This document shows, piece by piece, positions 41,535 through 53,523 of a stretch of 64,000 nucleotides of DNA. The notes under the pieces are model-generated. The model was not told the origin of the DNA. It saw only the letters and a program-made list of their open reading frames with translations, and searched no databases. The stretch lies in NCBI GenBank assembly GCA_977006965.1, contig OZ345356.1, positions 1,116,001 through 1,180,000 on the forward strand, given 5' to 3'. The position numbers and the translations under genes are program-made. How positions within the stretch are numbered: the stretch's first letter is position 1; the number at the start of each line of letters is the position of its first letter. This DNA is from Phymatolithon calcareum. Lineage: Eukaryota > Rhodophyta > Florideophyceae > Hapalidiales.

Positions 41535-42300
41535 TGGTGTGCCGCAATGCTCAATGAAGCTGGGAGAGAGGACAAAATGAGATGAAAGACGGTCACGAGA
41601 TGACTAGCTCCCGTGAGCATTCTAAATGGTTTCCAACCCGGGTCTTCACTTTGAAGGACGGCGGCTGAAGATTGGCTGCGTAGAGATTTAGATGTTAAGC
41701 TCCCCGAGGCTCTGCACTTTGTGCGGCTTAGAGCTGTTGTGACATCAAATACCGCTCGTACCTGTTAAAGACTACAGTAGCCGTAAGGATAGGGAGTTGC
41801 TATAGGACAACTCCGAAACCTGCACTAAAGAAGAAGAAGAGCACCCCGGCTCCAAGCGCGAGCTCGTGCCCGCTGACGCCGTTCGACAAGAAGCGCGCGA
41901 AGGTCAAGCCCCTGAGAGCTACGAGTATTGTGCTCCCGGCGAGTGCCGGAAGTTGACCGCCTGAAACCATTTACACTCACTCACGTGCTTGTGAGCGCGA
42001 CCAAGATCTTCACTAAGCCGAGGAGCTGAGAATTCCCATTCGGCATCTCCGAGCGGGTGTGAACGCATTCGCGCGTACATCCGCTGCGAACTACTAAGCC
42101 CTGCCAACCTACCGACTCAGCGTTTATTGTGGTGATTTGGTGTTATGGCTTTTCGCCTCGCTGCGGGACACTGCACCTGTACTGCACACCAGACAACGTA
42201 GGCCGCATATCCTCTGTGGCACTACAGGAAAAAGGGGGAGCGAATGCTTGGGGTGTACTGGTCAGATTTTTTGTGCGACTCAGGGTCGTAGCTCTATTGG
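41535..42300. other. Unique stretch after duplication end
   Basis: No supported gene. No similarity seen to the sequence beyond the Harbinger element in copy I (19712 onward). Confidence 0.45.
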
Positions 42301-42308
42301 CACGTTGT

Positions 42309-42405
42309 CTACTCCATGTCATCGTAAAAGGCGATAGTGGAAAAAACTAACTGGTCGAGAGTTTTTTCCATGATATTAATCTCCTCTCGGGCCAGCTGAT
42401 ATCTT
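42309..42405 (-). pseudogene. Family D C-terminal relic (inverted)
   Basis: Minus strand: RYQLAREEIN to FYDDME-stop at 42309-42311, without frameshift over 32 codons. Confidence 0.65.
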
Positions 42406-42505
42406 TCCTTCTTTTATTGCAGAAAACGCTAACTTAAGTTACTGCCCTGGCATGTTTCCAAACAGCCCCTCATTGTTCAAGAATTTGAGTACTTAGAGTA
42501 GTTTC
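42406..42505 (-). pseudogene. LINE 3'-end fragment
   Basis: Minus strand: VLKFLNNEGLFG to PGQ-stop, then TTTTCTGCAATAAAA, a variant of the 3' end of the LINE at 48668 (ILKFLNNENLL, TTCTCTGCAATAAAA). Confidence 0.6.
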
Positions 42506-43077
42506 TCATTGCAAATTTCCTCTACCGTTAGCTGATATATTTTGATATACCCGTAGATATTGCACATGAGGATTGGTACGGTATCACTGAACTTGTCTGT
42601 AACGAACTGAGAACTATATGCTTCGTACCTTTTTTAATGAGGAAATTCGCTCCATGGCCACCAAAACTGGGAAAAATTCACTACATGTCCATACCTAGCC
42701 AAACTTACTGCTCATCCCGCACTAGCCAATCTGAAACCATGGAAAAGAAGGAGCTCGTACTAGAGGTGCGCGCATATGCTGAATCAAGCTTTGATGACGT
42801 TGTCAACGTCGTAATCTCCAACAACACGAGAAGCACCAGGAAAAAGTCGTCCGAGCGGCGAAGCTGGTTGTGGGGCTCGACGTCATTGAAAGGGGCACGC
42901 TCATCTGTGTCGTTCACAGCGAAGAGAAAGCATTCGATGTAGCAATTACTGCCACGCTACATGCTCCTGGCGCCACTTTGAAGAACACCTGAGGCCATGT
43001 AGCCACGACGTCGCTTCACTGTTGTACGCTTCTAGGCGCTTGGTGCTGCATCGAGTGTCGTTAGACCCGTGGAACAA

Positions 43078-43225
43078 TGTAGACACGCAATGCTGCACGA
43101 GCGTAAGGAGGGACACTTACACTATCAGGGAGAACATACCAACCAATTGGGTGTAGACACGCAATGCTGCACGAGCGTAAGGAGGGACACTTACACTATC
43201 AGGGAGAACATACCAACCAATTGGG
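43078..43225. repeat. Perfect 74-bp tandem duplication
   Basis: 43078-43151 and 43152-43225 are identical. Units start TGTAGACACGCAATGC and end CCAACCAATTGGG. Confidence 0.95.
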
Positions 43226-43227
43226 AT

Positions 43228-43403
43228 TGTTAGAGTAGTGTCTGTTAGTGCTCCCCCTCTTTGTACAGGGTGTGCATTTCTCGCCCCTGCTCTATTTAAG
43301 CGGCGATCCTAAATCGCACCTTAGACTGGGCATATCATCTCATCTTCTCATCGGGGAGAGATCACCCCTTTTCATGATAAACCCAACCTTATCTTAACAC
43401 TCC
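43228..43403 (+). other. Possible solo-LTR-like segment
   Basis: Starts TGTTAGAG and ends TTAACA, with CTCTATTTAAG as a possible TATA box. No flanking target duplication or primer-binding site was found, so only tentative. Confidence 0.2.
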
Positions 43404-43799
43404 CAGTGATTACAACAAGCACTGGTTCGGGGACGTAGGGATGTTGAGAACGTGGGCCAAGCAGCAGCAGGGCAGTATCACGTGTGTTGCAGTCACTGGA
43501 GACTAACCAGTACGGATGATTTGTTGCCGTCTGACCTTGTGGCTAAGCCGGGCCGCAAGCGCAAGAAGCCCTACTTGCCATCCGAAATGAGGGCCCGTCA
43601 CTGCTCCTCGTGCGGAAACACTGGCCACTTTTTGCAGACATGCGGGAGGCACAGCATCCACAAACTTGTCGAGGATACACAAAAACGCATCGACAAAGCC
43701 GCTCAGTCCATCGTCATCGACCTTACCGCCTGCGATGACAGAGATGCTACTTGCGACGAGGATCTAAAACATAGAGAGTAGTTCGCGCAATAAATTTTA

Positions 43800-44743
43800 C
43801 TGTCGCATAGAGTGCTCTATGAAATGGAGGAGTAGTAATTTTACTTAGGGTGAATTATAATAGTACGCTTGGCTAGTGTCTACGTGACGGGAATTTTCCA
43901 TCAATTGAGGGAATGAGAATCAATTATTTTTTGCCCGCGAATGGTACTCATTATTAGGCTCATGAAGGGCATCAAACTCATGGATGTGTTCAGCATGCTT
44001 AGCAAAACAGTTTCTACCTGCTGAAGTGCCACATATTTTGATTGCGACGCCAGCAATTCTACTACATGATGAGAACACGAAGGTTAATTCCTTGACAAGT
44101 CAAACTCTGCAGTTGTTTTGAACAGCTAAAGTAGTCATCATGCCACCCGTGCCTTACTTTTCCATTTTCGGAGCAGTTACGTGGGTTTCAACACCGCCCT
44201 TGGAGCAAATATACCTTTTGGAGTACTCAACATCGATGATTATTGTGCGAGGCAGAGTAAATCCCGGAGGACAAGGCGCCTTGTGCCAGACTGTAGGGTC
44301 ACAAGACGTCCCAGTACAATTGTACTATGGACAGTTTCACCTTCCAAAGCGTTTTGCTTCTCGCCCTCTGTCATGGTCCCCACATTAAGATGCAGCATTA
44401 TCTAACGTTTTCCTTAGTCTGAATTCTGTAACTCGCAACCTTTCTCCGGTTTCCTGTGGATGGCGATGTACTGAGGGAGGCCATTTTCAATCCAATGACC
44501 TGCATTGCCATACCAAGAGATATGAAGTTGGCAAAGCAAAACCAGGTCTAATAGAGACACAGTGGGTTTTTTAATCATTATAGCATCGATAAATCCTGAA
44601 CGAGCGCCCACCGGTACTGTACGGAAGGCATAGTGCCATGTTCACTTGATTTCACGGTGAATGAGACGCACCGGAGGTACTCGGAGAACCTGGCTCTGGT
44701 CATCCCACTGCTTGAAAATGAAGGGCTGAAGATATACTTGTTC
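43800..44743. other. Decayed coding sequence, unidentified
   Basis: Short protein-like frames on both strands. On the minus strand, a frame reads continuously across the hAT insertion point if the element and one target copy are removed (HGEQVYLQPFIFKQWDDQ), suggesting the hAT entered an already coding-like region continuing at 47163-48110. Family not recognised. Confidence 0.3.
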
Positions 44744-44751
44744 CCCATGGA

Positions 44752-47154
44752 CAGGGATAGTACCAATATTATTGTTATTTATTCCGGCACATGATGCAAT
44801 AGCAATTGCAATACCAATAATGCAAGGTTGAAGGCAATAGGAATTGCAATATCTGACCATTCTTCCAATATCAATTGCAATAACGGAATCTAATTCAAGT
44901 CCTCCAGCGCCATGTCTTCACTCACGCGTTGGATCACTCTTGCGCTCCGGGCAGTGTTCATCGCCACGGAGACCGACTGCTCGTCCCAGTAACCTTTGTT
45001 CTCTTTAAGAAACAGCAGGGATTCTAGTAATAACGGTGTCATCCTCTTGCGATTGTCTGTCAAAACATTCTTGGCCACCGACCAAAGCCTCTCCACCTCG
45101 GCAGTTGATCCAAGAATAAAGTCGCAATTTATATAAGTCTGATGGACTTCGGCACGCTTGCGCTTTTTTACGTCAATTCTTTCCGCCATCGACAGCTGGC
45201 CTCCAGCCGATCCGCCGATAGAGCTTGTTATACCGTGATCGTGTTCCAGTTTGAGCTTCTTGCATGCATCCTTCTCTTCATTTGTCATAGTATCAGACTC
45301 ACCCCGCTGTATCTTAACAACTCCCGACTCGAATGCTGGATGACACACAATTGATGCACGTGATGCAATGTAGTGTTTTCCAAGCTGACATCGGTATAAT
45401 GGTGAGTTGACATCGTACTTGCACTGCTCCACTGCTGAAATTAACTCATCAAGTGCTAAGCGACAGTCTGACAACGAAGCACCGCGCTTCTGTAGTTCCA
45501 GAGCTACCTGGTTGATTTGCTTAAACTGACTTGCGTACAGCATAGATCTGTTGCGGAACTGCTCGCTCTCGTCCATAGTTATCGTTGCTCCTTCCGCCTT
45601 TGCCGCGTCGATTAACTGCTCGCGTATGCGGTTGAATCGCTTGAGCATATGATACTTTCCGGACCAACGCGTCTCATTATGCATAACTGGAGCCAATTCA
45701 GTAAGGTTGCGTAATATTGCTCGGTTCTTCAGTTTTTTGCAGTCCTTCATCGTTGCATGCACTGATTCTATCGCTGCTTGGAGTCTATCATCACTGACAA
45801 CCATCTTGTTCACCTCTAGGTTGAGCTTATGACTAGCACAGCTAACATGAGCGATTTCCATAAGCCTGGCGATTGACTTGTTGACATTGCAGTTGTCGGC
45901 AACCTGACAAACTGCCCACGTATGCACGTTGACCCCGAAGAAGTCGAACACGTCTTCTAGTTGACGCACGTGAGCGTGTGCGTTGAATGTAGTGGTTTCA
46001 AGATGCGACATGCCTCTTTGAACATCATCATCTTCTACGTTCGCAATAGGACTCACAGACAGAAGCACAATAGCGAGCTCTTCATTCTTGCGCGCGGTGC
46101 CTCTTTCCAGCATCTTCACAAGTCTCATGAACAAGCCGTATACACCCAAGTAATGTGTCCCATTGGCGCTCCAGCCATCGTGCATAATGGCTCCTTTGGT
46201 ACCAGCAATATCGTCTCTGATTCGCAGTTCGACGAGCTCAACGAGCTTGAATAGTGTCTCTTTGAATATCCGAGTTGAGAACTTCTAACGGAAGCACGAA
46301 AACTTGCGATATTCCTCGCTTTGAACATGTGAAACAGGCAATGACATGTAGACCACAAGTCTAATGTACCCGTACATGGCCTTCTCCTTTTCAGTTGCGA
46401 GAAATGTCATTGGTGAATGAGTGGCGATAAACGAGCTTGCTTGGCGGGGGCGTAGACTGGCCAGCGCATCTCTGTAGACCTGAAAAAGGTGATCTTCGCT
46501 TCCTCCAGATATGCAACTCTTCAGGTGGCTGTATGGGTTAGTATACCCCCTTCCTTTTTCAAAAGCGATTTCACCATTATCTCGGCAATCAGCACCTTTC
46601 GGGCAGAGAAGGATGTAAAAAGGCACTTTATAGCGTGTTATTCCAGTTCTACAAGACTGCGCATCGCGTTCTTCTTCACGTAGCTTCTGCGTTAGCACCT
46701 CAACAACTTCTTTTCGGCCTGGTTTGCGTCCGTTGCTTGACATTCTGGACGTATTGTTTCGGAAGAGCAATTCGCAGGAGTGTGAAATCCAAGAGATCGC
46801 GTGAGCAAGACAGCATTCAAGAGTAATTTCCGAGTCAATGCCGGTCGACGTGTCTGTAATTATGAGAGCAGAATTCCTGACAGTAATCGGATGCCGCAGA
46901 TTCGGGTGGCAATACGTAAACTGTGTGGGGAGCTTCTGTAACCCTTTTCCGTAAATTTCCCTTACAGATCCTGTACCGCAGCGCTGTACGACGATCTTGC
47001 CAGCGCCGAGGAGGGCAAGGGTGTACCTTGATTTTCGATCATATGCCATCACTTTTTGCAATAACTATTGCAATAAGCACCTCTCAGGGCAATTAAGACT
47101 TTATTGCAATATATTGCAATAAAAAGAATAAAAATAATATTGGTACCAAGCGTG
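44752..47154 (-). mobile_element. hAT transposon, 2403 bp
   Basis: Eight-base target duplication CCCATGGA (44744-44751, 47155-47162). Ends CAGGGATAG and CACGCTTGG, each followed by identical GTACCAATATTATT in inverted orientation. Subterminal regions are rich in ATTGCAATA repeats at both ends, as in many hATs. Contains one transposase gene with a single internal stop. Confidence 0.93.
44890..46743 (-). pseudogene. hAT transposase, one in-frame stop
   Basis: Starts MSSNGRKPGRKE at 46743 (the frame also runs upstream to 47049). A zinc-finger-like region LLCPKGADC to NPYSHLKSC has CX5C and HX3C. A TAG at 46285-46287 follows SCFR, and the same frame continues without shift through HDGWSANGTHYLGV and NETRWSGKYHML to the C-terminal dimerisation block (ILGSTAEVERLWSVAKNVL, then LLESLLFLKENKGYW). 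Length without the stop is about 617 aa, typical of hAT transposases. The stop is either a recent nonsense mutation or inside an unrecognised intron; no clear splice sites were seen. Confidence 0.85.
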
Positions 47155-47162
47155 CCCATGGA

Positions 47163-48110
47163 AAACTTCCAAATTCTCTTTGCGCCGAACTCATGAGCAC
47201 GAGTATTCCGAAAATCTTAGCGTCCGTTCTTCTTATTCGTTTCAGCTTAGAGGATACCTAAGCAACAATTGTTCGCAGCTGGCTCGGCGAAACATCATCA
47301 TGAAGGAATCGTACGGTGTATGGAACACGACGCCACCGTTCTCGAATATAACATCTCTATTTATAGTGCGAACTTTCCAGGACTGACGGGGAATCCTTCC
47401 CCCAATTGGACACAGAACTTGTCGGTCGAACCATAGCACTGCATAAGCAAAAATACTCTGCTCACGGTCTGGCGCAATGACATCAAGCTGGTCTTGTGAT
47501 TTTTGGTTCCAAGAACCATACAGGCTGTAGGCGAGGGAACCCGAAAGAGGGCGTTCAGAGCTCCTGTTCATTGTATATTAGATTTGAGATGTCTTCTGTA
47601 GAGAGTGTGGTTGAAACTGAACGCGAAACTCGGTGTTTGGCGGAGAAGATGTTTGACCGCGAGTACTGTAAGCCGGTGTTCGACGTGAAACAATTTTCCT
47701 GCTGGGACTCGATATAAGCATTCGAGAGGAACAAGAGCATTTGTCAGCCTTCCCTGTCTTCACGCTAAAAACCTTGATTGTCTTAATCTTAGTTTTTTAG
47801 ATTATTTTCTGAACAAGGACCCATTTCAGGCGACATGAAGTGCTCGAGCGACCCTTGATTTCATCAACGTGCACCTCTTGAACCGTACCGTTCACCTTTT
47901 TTGAAATGGAAAACGTTCCACGTAGTCGGCAGCACTGAGCAGGACTTGTCACTGATGTTGATTTGGTGTGTACAGCTGCACCGACCACCCGGCGCGGGTC
48001 TTTTTCTCGAGGCTTGGTAGATGTCTTTTTTCTGCGTGACCAGCAGATTTTCGTTCCTACCGGCGAACGACGCGGTTTTAATGTATTAAAAGGCGTACTC
48101 CCTACCAAGA
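47163..48110 (-). other. Decayed coding-like sequence, unidentified
   Basis: Minus-strand open pieces 47797-48108 and 47242-47571 (LAYSLYGSWNQK, DREQSIFAYAVLWFD, FHTPYDSFMMMF) look protein-like but lack a continuous frame and a recognisable family. Confidence 0.3.
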
Positions 48111-48379
48111 ACAGAAGGTCACCTTTCTGAATCTGGCACTCAAAATCTGTTCCGTATACTTTTTACGAACTTTTTAGAGCTTTTAATTCCACCCTCAATT
48201 GAGAGTGTTCGTCACATAGACACTGCGGGTGAGTAGAAGGTTTGGCTAGGGATGGCCCGGCACTGCTACTAACCCCTGCGCAAAGCTACTGTTCCTGTTG
48301 TCAACGATCACAAAAGCCGGCCAGCTCGGTTGTTTGCCTGAGGACTGAAATCACTTACTGGTTGTCCCAATATTCAAGT

Positions 48380-48545
48380 AAGGAAACCCAAGCTCCCCGA
48401 AAAGCTACAGACCGATTTTCCTGTTGTCGAATCAGCGGTGGATAAGCTGATACTGAAGGAGTATTTCTTCAACAGATCACAAATGGGATTCCAACCCTCC
48501 AAAAGGCTCAGAAAGAGCCCTCCACCATTATAAAGCAGCAGAAAA
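48380..48545 (+). pseudogene. LINE RT fragment
   Basis: GNPSSPKSYRPIFLLS and a downstream stretch matching the fragment at 14782-15051. Confidence 0.6.
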
Positions 48546-50130
48546 ACATGGAAGAAATGGACGCACGGGTTTCCGCTTCCACGTAGTGCGGCTGGACTCT
48601 GAGGTGGAAAACACCTGGGAAACAAAATATAATACAACCTAAAACATTGGTCATATTTGGAAACTCTATGGTATCTCATACTTGCCCAATCGTGCAAATT
48701 CCTGCCTTCTATGCAGTCTACCGGAAACTGGCATACTGGTTAAGGCTCATACTTCTCCGAGCGGGCAGCATCGACACCAATCCGGGCCCGCTGCGATTTC
48801 TGCAACTCAGTTGTCGGTCTGTCCGAAAGGATCGCGATCTGCGCAACTGGAAAAATCGCCCACGACACGAAAGCGGGCATTTCGCTGCTGTTCGAGAGGT
48901 GGCTCCGACCGAAAGACTGACAACTACGTATTGCCAGGTTTGGAGTCGTCAAACGCGCTGACAGGAATGATGGAGCGCTACTCCGTGGCGGCGCCATGAC
49001 TTTCGCGCGAATTGGGCTCCCGGTTACATGTCGAGGCACAAATGCGGTCATGAGGCGGAACTGGCCGAGTTTGATGTACATAATGGAAAATCTGGGAGGT
49101 CTATCCCAGTTTCGCACATCTACATTTCCTCAGGTTCAACATCCCGAATTAACTGGGTCGAAATGGTGCGACAGGATTCAATGCTATTTGGGGACTGTAT
49201 TATTCACGGTTCTTGGGATCCTGTAAACTACGACCAAACCAATGCGAAAGCTTTGGAGCAGTATCTAGAAGCCACGAGATGCATAGTGCTGAAGCACAGC
49301 TCCACGAGCGGCCCATCAGCCGTGGACATCACCTCATGTACTGGAATATACATGATGGAATGTAAATCCGAGATTCATCCTCTTGCTTTCAGCGACCACC
49401 GAATCATCCTCTTCACTTTTGACTCGCTGCATCAAGACCGAAAGCGCATTCTTCGTGCGTGGTGGTCCCGAAAATACGCGGATTTAGAACAATTTGCTTG
49501 TAAAGTGGATGACATAATTGGCCAGCAAACACAAGCACAATCGACGAAGACAACATACGCTTCGTTAAGGCTGCCCTGGAAGGAGCGAAGCATGCGATAC
49601 GAAAAGGAAATCTTCGGGGAAAAATTTGGTGGACAGATACTTGCGCTAAAGCCGCAGAAGAGCGACGAAAAGTTGTTGAGGCTCATGAACGTGACCCTTC
49701 GCGAGAATCTCTTGCGGTACTTGAAGTAGTTCGAGCAAACATAGACATGATAATCACCGCATCAAAAAGGCAGTTCTGGCGCGATATCACGTCAAAGGTA
49801 CAGGCTAAAATCGACGAAAAAGGCCGCGCGAAGGCAACAATCGTGACTGTCTGCCGGAAGTCTGACCAAAGCTTCGCAAACGATTTCGTCAAGAAGTACG
49901 TCGCTGTAAACCGTAACACAGTCAAGTCTCAAGACCAGAGGTAGAAAAAGCCGTTCATGGAGGCTATATTGAAGGCGCGCAAGGAACTGACATGCAGCCC
50001 TGAGTTTGCTATTCGTGAGCTCGCAGAAGCCAAAAGTGCAGTGCCAAGATGAACTGGAACTGTGCCGGACAGCAGAGAAGTCGAATTCATTCGCAACCTA
50101 TCTACGACAGCTACCAACCGTCTGTTGGAC

Positions 50131-50487
50131 CAGGGGAGTGTTATGGGGGGGAGTAACACGAACCCCTTATCATACCGATTTTTTGGATTTGCGTCTATAG
50201 TGTGTGTTTGATATAATTTTGCAGAGATTAATTGCTTCATAAAAAGGAGAATGAAAGCTGAAAATATGGCCCTCGTTCCCGGAACATTGGGAGTTGCCAA
50301 TGTAGCGGTCGCTCTCGTTGCAGTATTCGATTTTGTGGTGAAAAACAATAGAAATATTCTGTAAACAAGAGTTATTATTGATACAGCCTGAACTCATAAC
50401 TTTTGCCGGCACATCAATGTCATGCTTTAGCAGACAAGTTTTGAAACAAAAAAAATCAGTGTTACTCCCCCCCATAACATTCCCCTG
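50131..50487. mobile_element. hAT-like MITE, 357 bp, inside the LINE
   Basis: Ends CAGGGGAGTGTTATGGGG and its complement (about 29 bp, few mismatches). Target duplication GTTGGAC (50124-50130, 50488-50494), 7 bp. Removing the element and one target copy restores the RT frame (NRLLDIVNRSW). A related end lies inside the hAT at 7217 (near 7350-7380). Confidence 0.92.
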
Positions 50488-50699
50488 GTTGGACATAGTG
50501 AACAGAAGCTGGCGCGAAGGTACTGTACCTGCTTCATGGAACGCGGTTATTCTCATCGGCATTCCCGAACCGAGTGACCCAACTGCCCTCAGACCAATTT
50601 CGTTATCATCAATCGTCAACAGTATTGCTGGGGGCCTAATTGGATTACGCCAGACGGATTGGGTGAAAACAAAGCTCCCATCTTCGTAAGCAAGATTCA

Positions 50700-51200
50700 G
50701 ACGATTTCGAAAAACACATGAACACGTCGCCGCCACGGCACAACGCACTGCAGACGCATTCTCTCGCCGGCGCAAATGAGCAGCTGTGGCGTCCAGCGCC
50801 AATATCATACACTCTATTTCCTATAAAACTAGCTCCCTTAATATTTCATTACAGCTTGCATTTACAGAAAGCCCTTACAGATAGCATTCCTGTCATTACA
50901 GTACTGTAGGTTTCGATGCCTGCTTACACCATTAAGGATTACCGAGGACAAACCCTAGAAATACTGCTTACAGTTTCTTACATCGAATTGCTTACAGATT
51001 ACAGGTGCGTACACTGTAAACATTACACACTGTAATCATTTCAGTGCGGCGCCTACGGCGTGCTCGGGAAGCCGCGAAGCGGCTTCCAGATTCCTCCATT
51101 GATCCATTTCTCATACTGCCAAGCCATCCTTTGATCAAATTCTTCTTCTAAAAAGGTCGCCGCTTCGCGTTGCCCTCGTCTTCTTGCCAAGGAACAATCC
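50700..51200. other. Interruption in LINE RT, no gene
   Basis: AT-rich with TTACAG repeats (several copies between 50850 and 51050) and a perfect GGAAGCCGC hairpin near 51069-51089. Probably an insertion into the RT domain; ends not resolved. Confidence 0.45.
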
Positions 51201-53523
51201 GAGCACAGCCAGTGTGCCAACTCGTGCGTTTCAAACCCCACAGCAGCGCTGTTCGTGGATTTCAGCGCGGCATATGATCGTGTCGTTATTCCTGCCTTGC
51301 TGGTTAAGATGGCGAACCTTGACTGCCTTTCCAGTAAGCTGTGCTGGATGCGCTCCCACTTGGCGGATCGGCGAGCTCAGGGAAGACACATCAGCACAGT
51401 CGGACGGTCACGAGTACTGGGATGCGGGCTACCGCAAGGAATCTCGTTGTCACCAAATCTTTGGAACTTATACATATTGAACTTATATATATGTCTTGAC
51501 GACTTCGTTCAATTCGCAGACGACACTAGCTTCCACGCCACCGGCAGATCTTGGGAGGATGTAATCTCAACAAGACCGCCGAGATTCTCTCCCGTCTGTG
51601 CGACCGTTTGCGAATCAAGGTGAACGCTCGAAAATGTAAGGTTCTAGAATTTGCAGCAGGTGGACGGTCACCGCAGGAAACCAGAGATGGCAAGGTCAGT
51701 GTTGGTGGAGAGAAAATCGACTCATTTAATAGGCGTTCATTTCGACCAGCGATTGAGCTTCGAAGTTCACTGCAGAGAAGTGAGCCGGAAACTTCGATCA
51801 AGTACCCGGTTCATCTGCGCATTGAGTGGTATATCTAGGGGCGCGGAATCATCAACGATGGAGGCATTTCGCAAGAGCTACTGCGAATCAACTGCGGCGT
51901 GAGGTGCATCAGCCGTCGCTGTACACGGATTCGATTCGCACATCCAGCAAGTAGAAGTCGCACGGAAAGACGCCGCGCGAGCGGCCCGCGGCTGCCTGAA
52001 AGCCACGGTACTTGCCGAGCTTCGGTCACTAACTGGAATGCGCAGCCTTCGAGATATCGGGGAGATTGACGCTACACTTCTCATGAAGAAGGCACTTCGA
52101 ATCCAACCGAACGCTCCAGTGGCTCGCACAGCACACTCATGCGAGCTGAAATCCAAGCACACAGGATCGTGGCGGGACTCGAGCACCTATTATCTGGCGG
52201 AAAAGGGAATCCTGGCACTCCCACGAAATGGGCTCCCCCCGTCAATTCAGAAGGACAACTCTAGTGACAGATTTCGAACCTGCGCAACTCCCATTTCTGC
52301 AAAAAATGAGCCGGAAGAAAAACGCTTCACGACAGAAGCTTTTATCTCAGTGCGTAATGCAGAACAAGCCCAAATCGAAATATGGACGGATGGAAGCGCC
52401 GGAGAGATACCTCAAAAATATGTCTTGGATTTCAATCATGGAGAGCGCGTCTCCGTGAAATGAGATGAAGGCTGGTGCATTGAGACGTTTAAGAAATTCA
52501 ACCCCGCCAGGGCGAAAACCAAGAATTAGCGAAACGGTTTGAGTCCCGACACGGCGGGCCCCAGATATCCTAGTGACCTACGCCGAAGGAGACGAGCATG
52601 CTTTCGCAACAGCCCCAACTGACTCAAAACAGCGCGTCATCGCGTGCGTTGAAGATGGTGACTCACTCGACATGTATCGTACCATCCCTTTCCAGGTCCG
52701 CGGAGCTGGGATTTTGGAGCTACGCGATGGAGAAACGATAGTCGAAACTGCGCTTTCCGCTGGGGCTGTGGGCTCCTCATTCGACACAGATGTATTTGCG
52801 GCCGTCCATGCGTTCCAAGCAGTAGCAAATCTACAGCTTTCGCGCGGCAGCACCATCAGATGGTTCACTGACAGCAGAAGCTGCATAGATGCGCTGAACG
52901 AGCAATCGTGGATGTTCGGTGAGATGGCCGGGAAAATTTGGAATCCTATGGAACAAGTCATGTCCTACGAAGTTCACATATTTTGTGTTTGGATACCGAG
53001 CCACTGCGGGGTCCCGAAAAACGAGGCCGCTGATGAATTCGCGAGCAGGGGAATTTTGGAATCGAGTCTGGTGTCGCACCAAGCGATACCCCTTACGCTG
53101 GAAGCACCAGCGATCAATTATCAAGCCGCCTTGTTATCTTACCTACAGTCCCGAAAGATCTTAACATTTCACAGAGACATGCCGAGGTGATATTACATCA
53201 GCTCATAGTGAATTGCTCCCCAATTGTAGCAAGCTTTCATAATGGGCGCAGCCAGGACAAACCGCGACTCTATGACCCGTTGTGTAAGATGTGCCTTTAT
53301 GGCGCTAAAGAGACAGTGGAGCACCTGATCCTACACTGTTCTGGTCGGACTGTATCTCGACAACGATTCGTAGGAAGAGTATGCAACAAATCTGTAGAAA
53401 ATCTGTGCAGGAAGAGACATATTGAGATACTCAAATTTCTGAACAATGAGAACTTGCTCGAGAGTAAGTTCGGACGTTAAACTAATGTTCTCTGCAATAA
53501 AAAAAGAAAGGAAGGAAGAAAGA

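Larger units (their letters stand above)
42636..43790 (+). pseudogene. Mutator-like (MULE) element remnant
   Basis: The left end AATGAGGAAATTCGCT is shared with 63733. An N-terminal frame MEKKELVLEVRAYAESS (42739-42942) and, after about 500 bp, a C-terminal frame (43452-43781) with PGRKRKKP and a zinc knuckle CSSCGNTGHFLQTC (CX2CX4HX4C). This knuckle after an AT-hook-like patch is typical of MULE/FAR1-type transposases. The catalytic middle is missing. Confidence 0.55.
48668..53480 (+). pseudogene. LINE with endonuclease, RT and RNase H, decayed
   Basis: Order: a short N-terminal segment ending in 2A-like SIDTNPGP (48767-48790); AP-endonuclease domain (ends LAFSDHRIILF, 49028-49729); RT N-block (NRLL, then DIVNRSWREGTVPASW, split by the MITE at 50131); about 500 bp of foreign or decayed DNA (50700-51200); RT motif A DFSAAYDRV, motif B GLPQGISLSP, motif C VQFADDTSF (51250-51600); RNase H (IWTDGSAG, WFTDSRSCIDAL, WIPSHCGVPKNEAADEF, 52375-53075); C-terminal CX2C...HX4C finger (CKMCLYGAKETVEHLILHC). 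This order fits the I/Ingi-type group. At least six frameshifts or stops. 3' end TTCTCTGCAATAAAA. Confidence 0.85.

Noticed and set aside
43228-43403. Copia-type LTR
   Set aside because: TG...CA-like ends and a TATA box are present, but no target duplication, primer-binding site or gag/pol was found. Kept only as a low-confidence feature.
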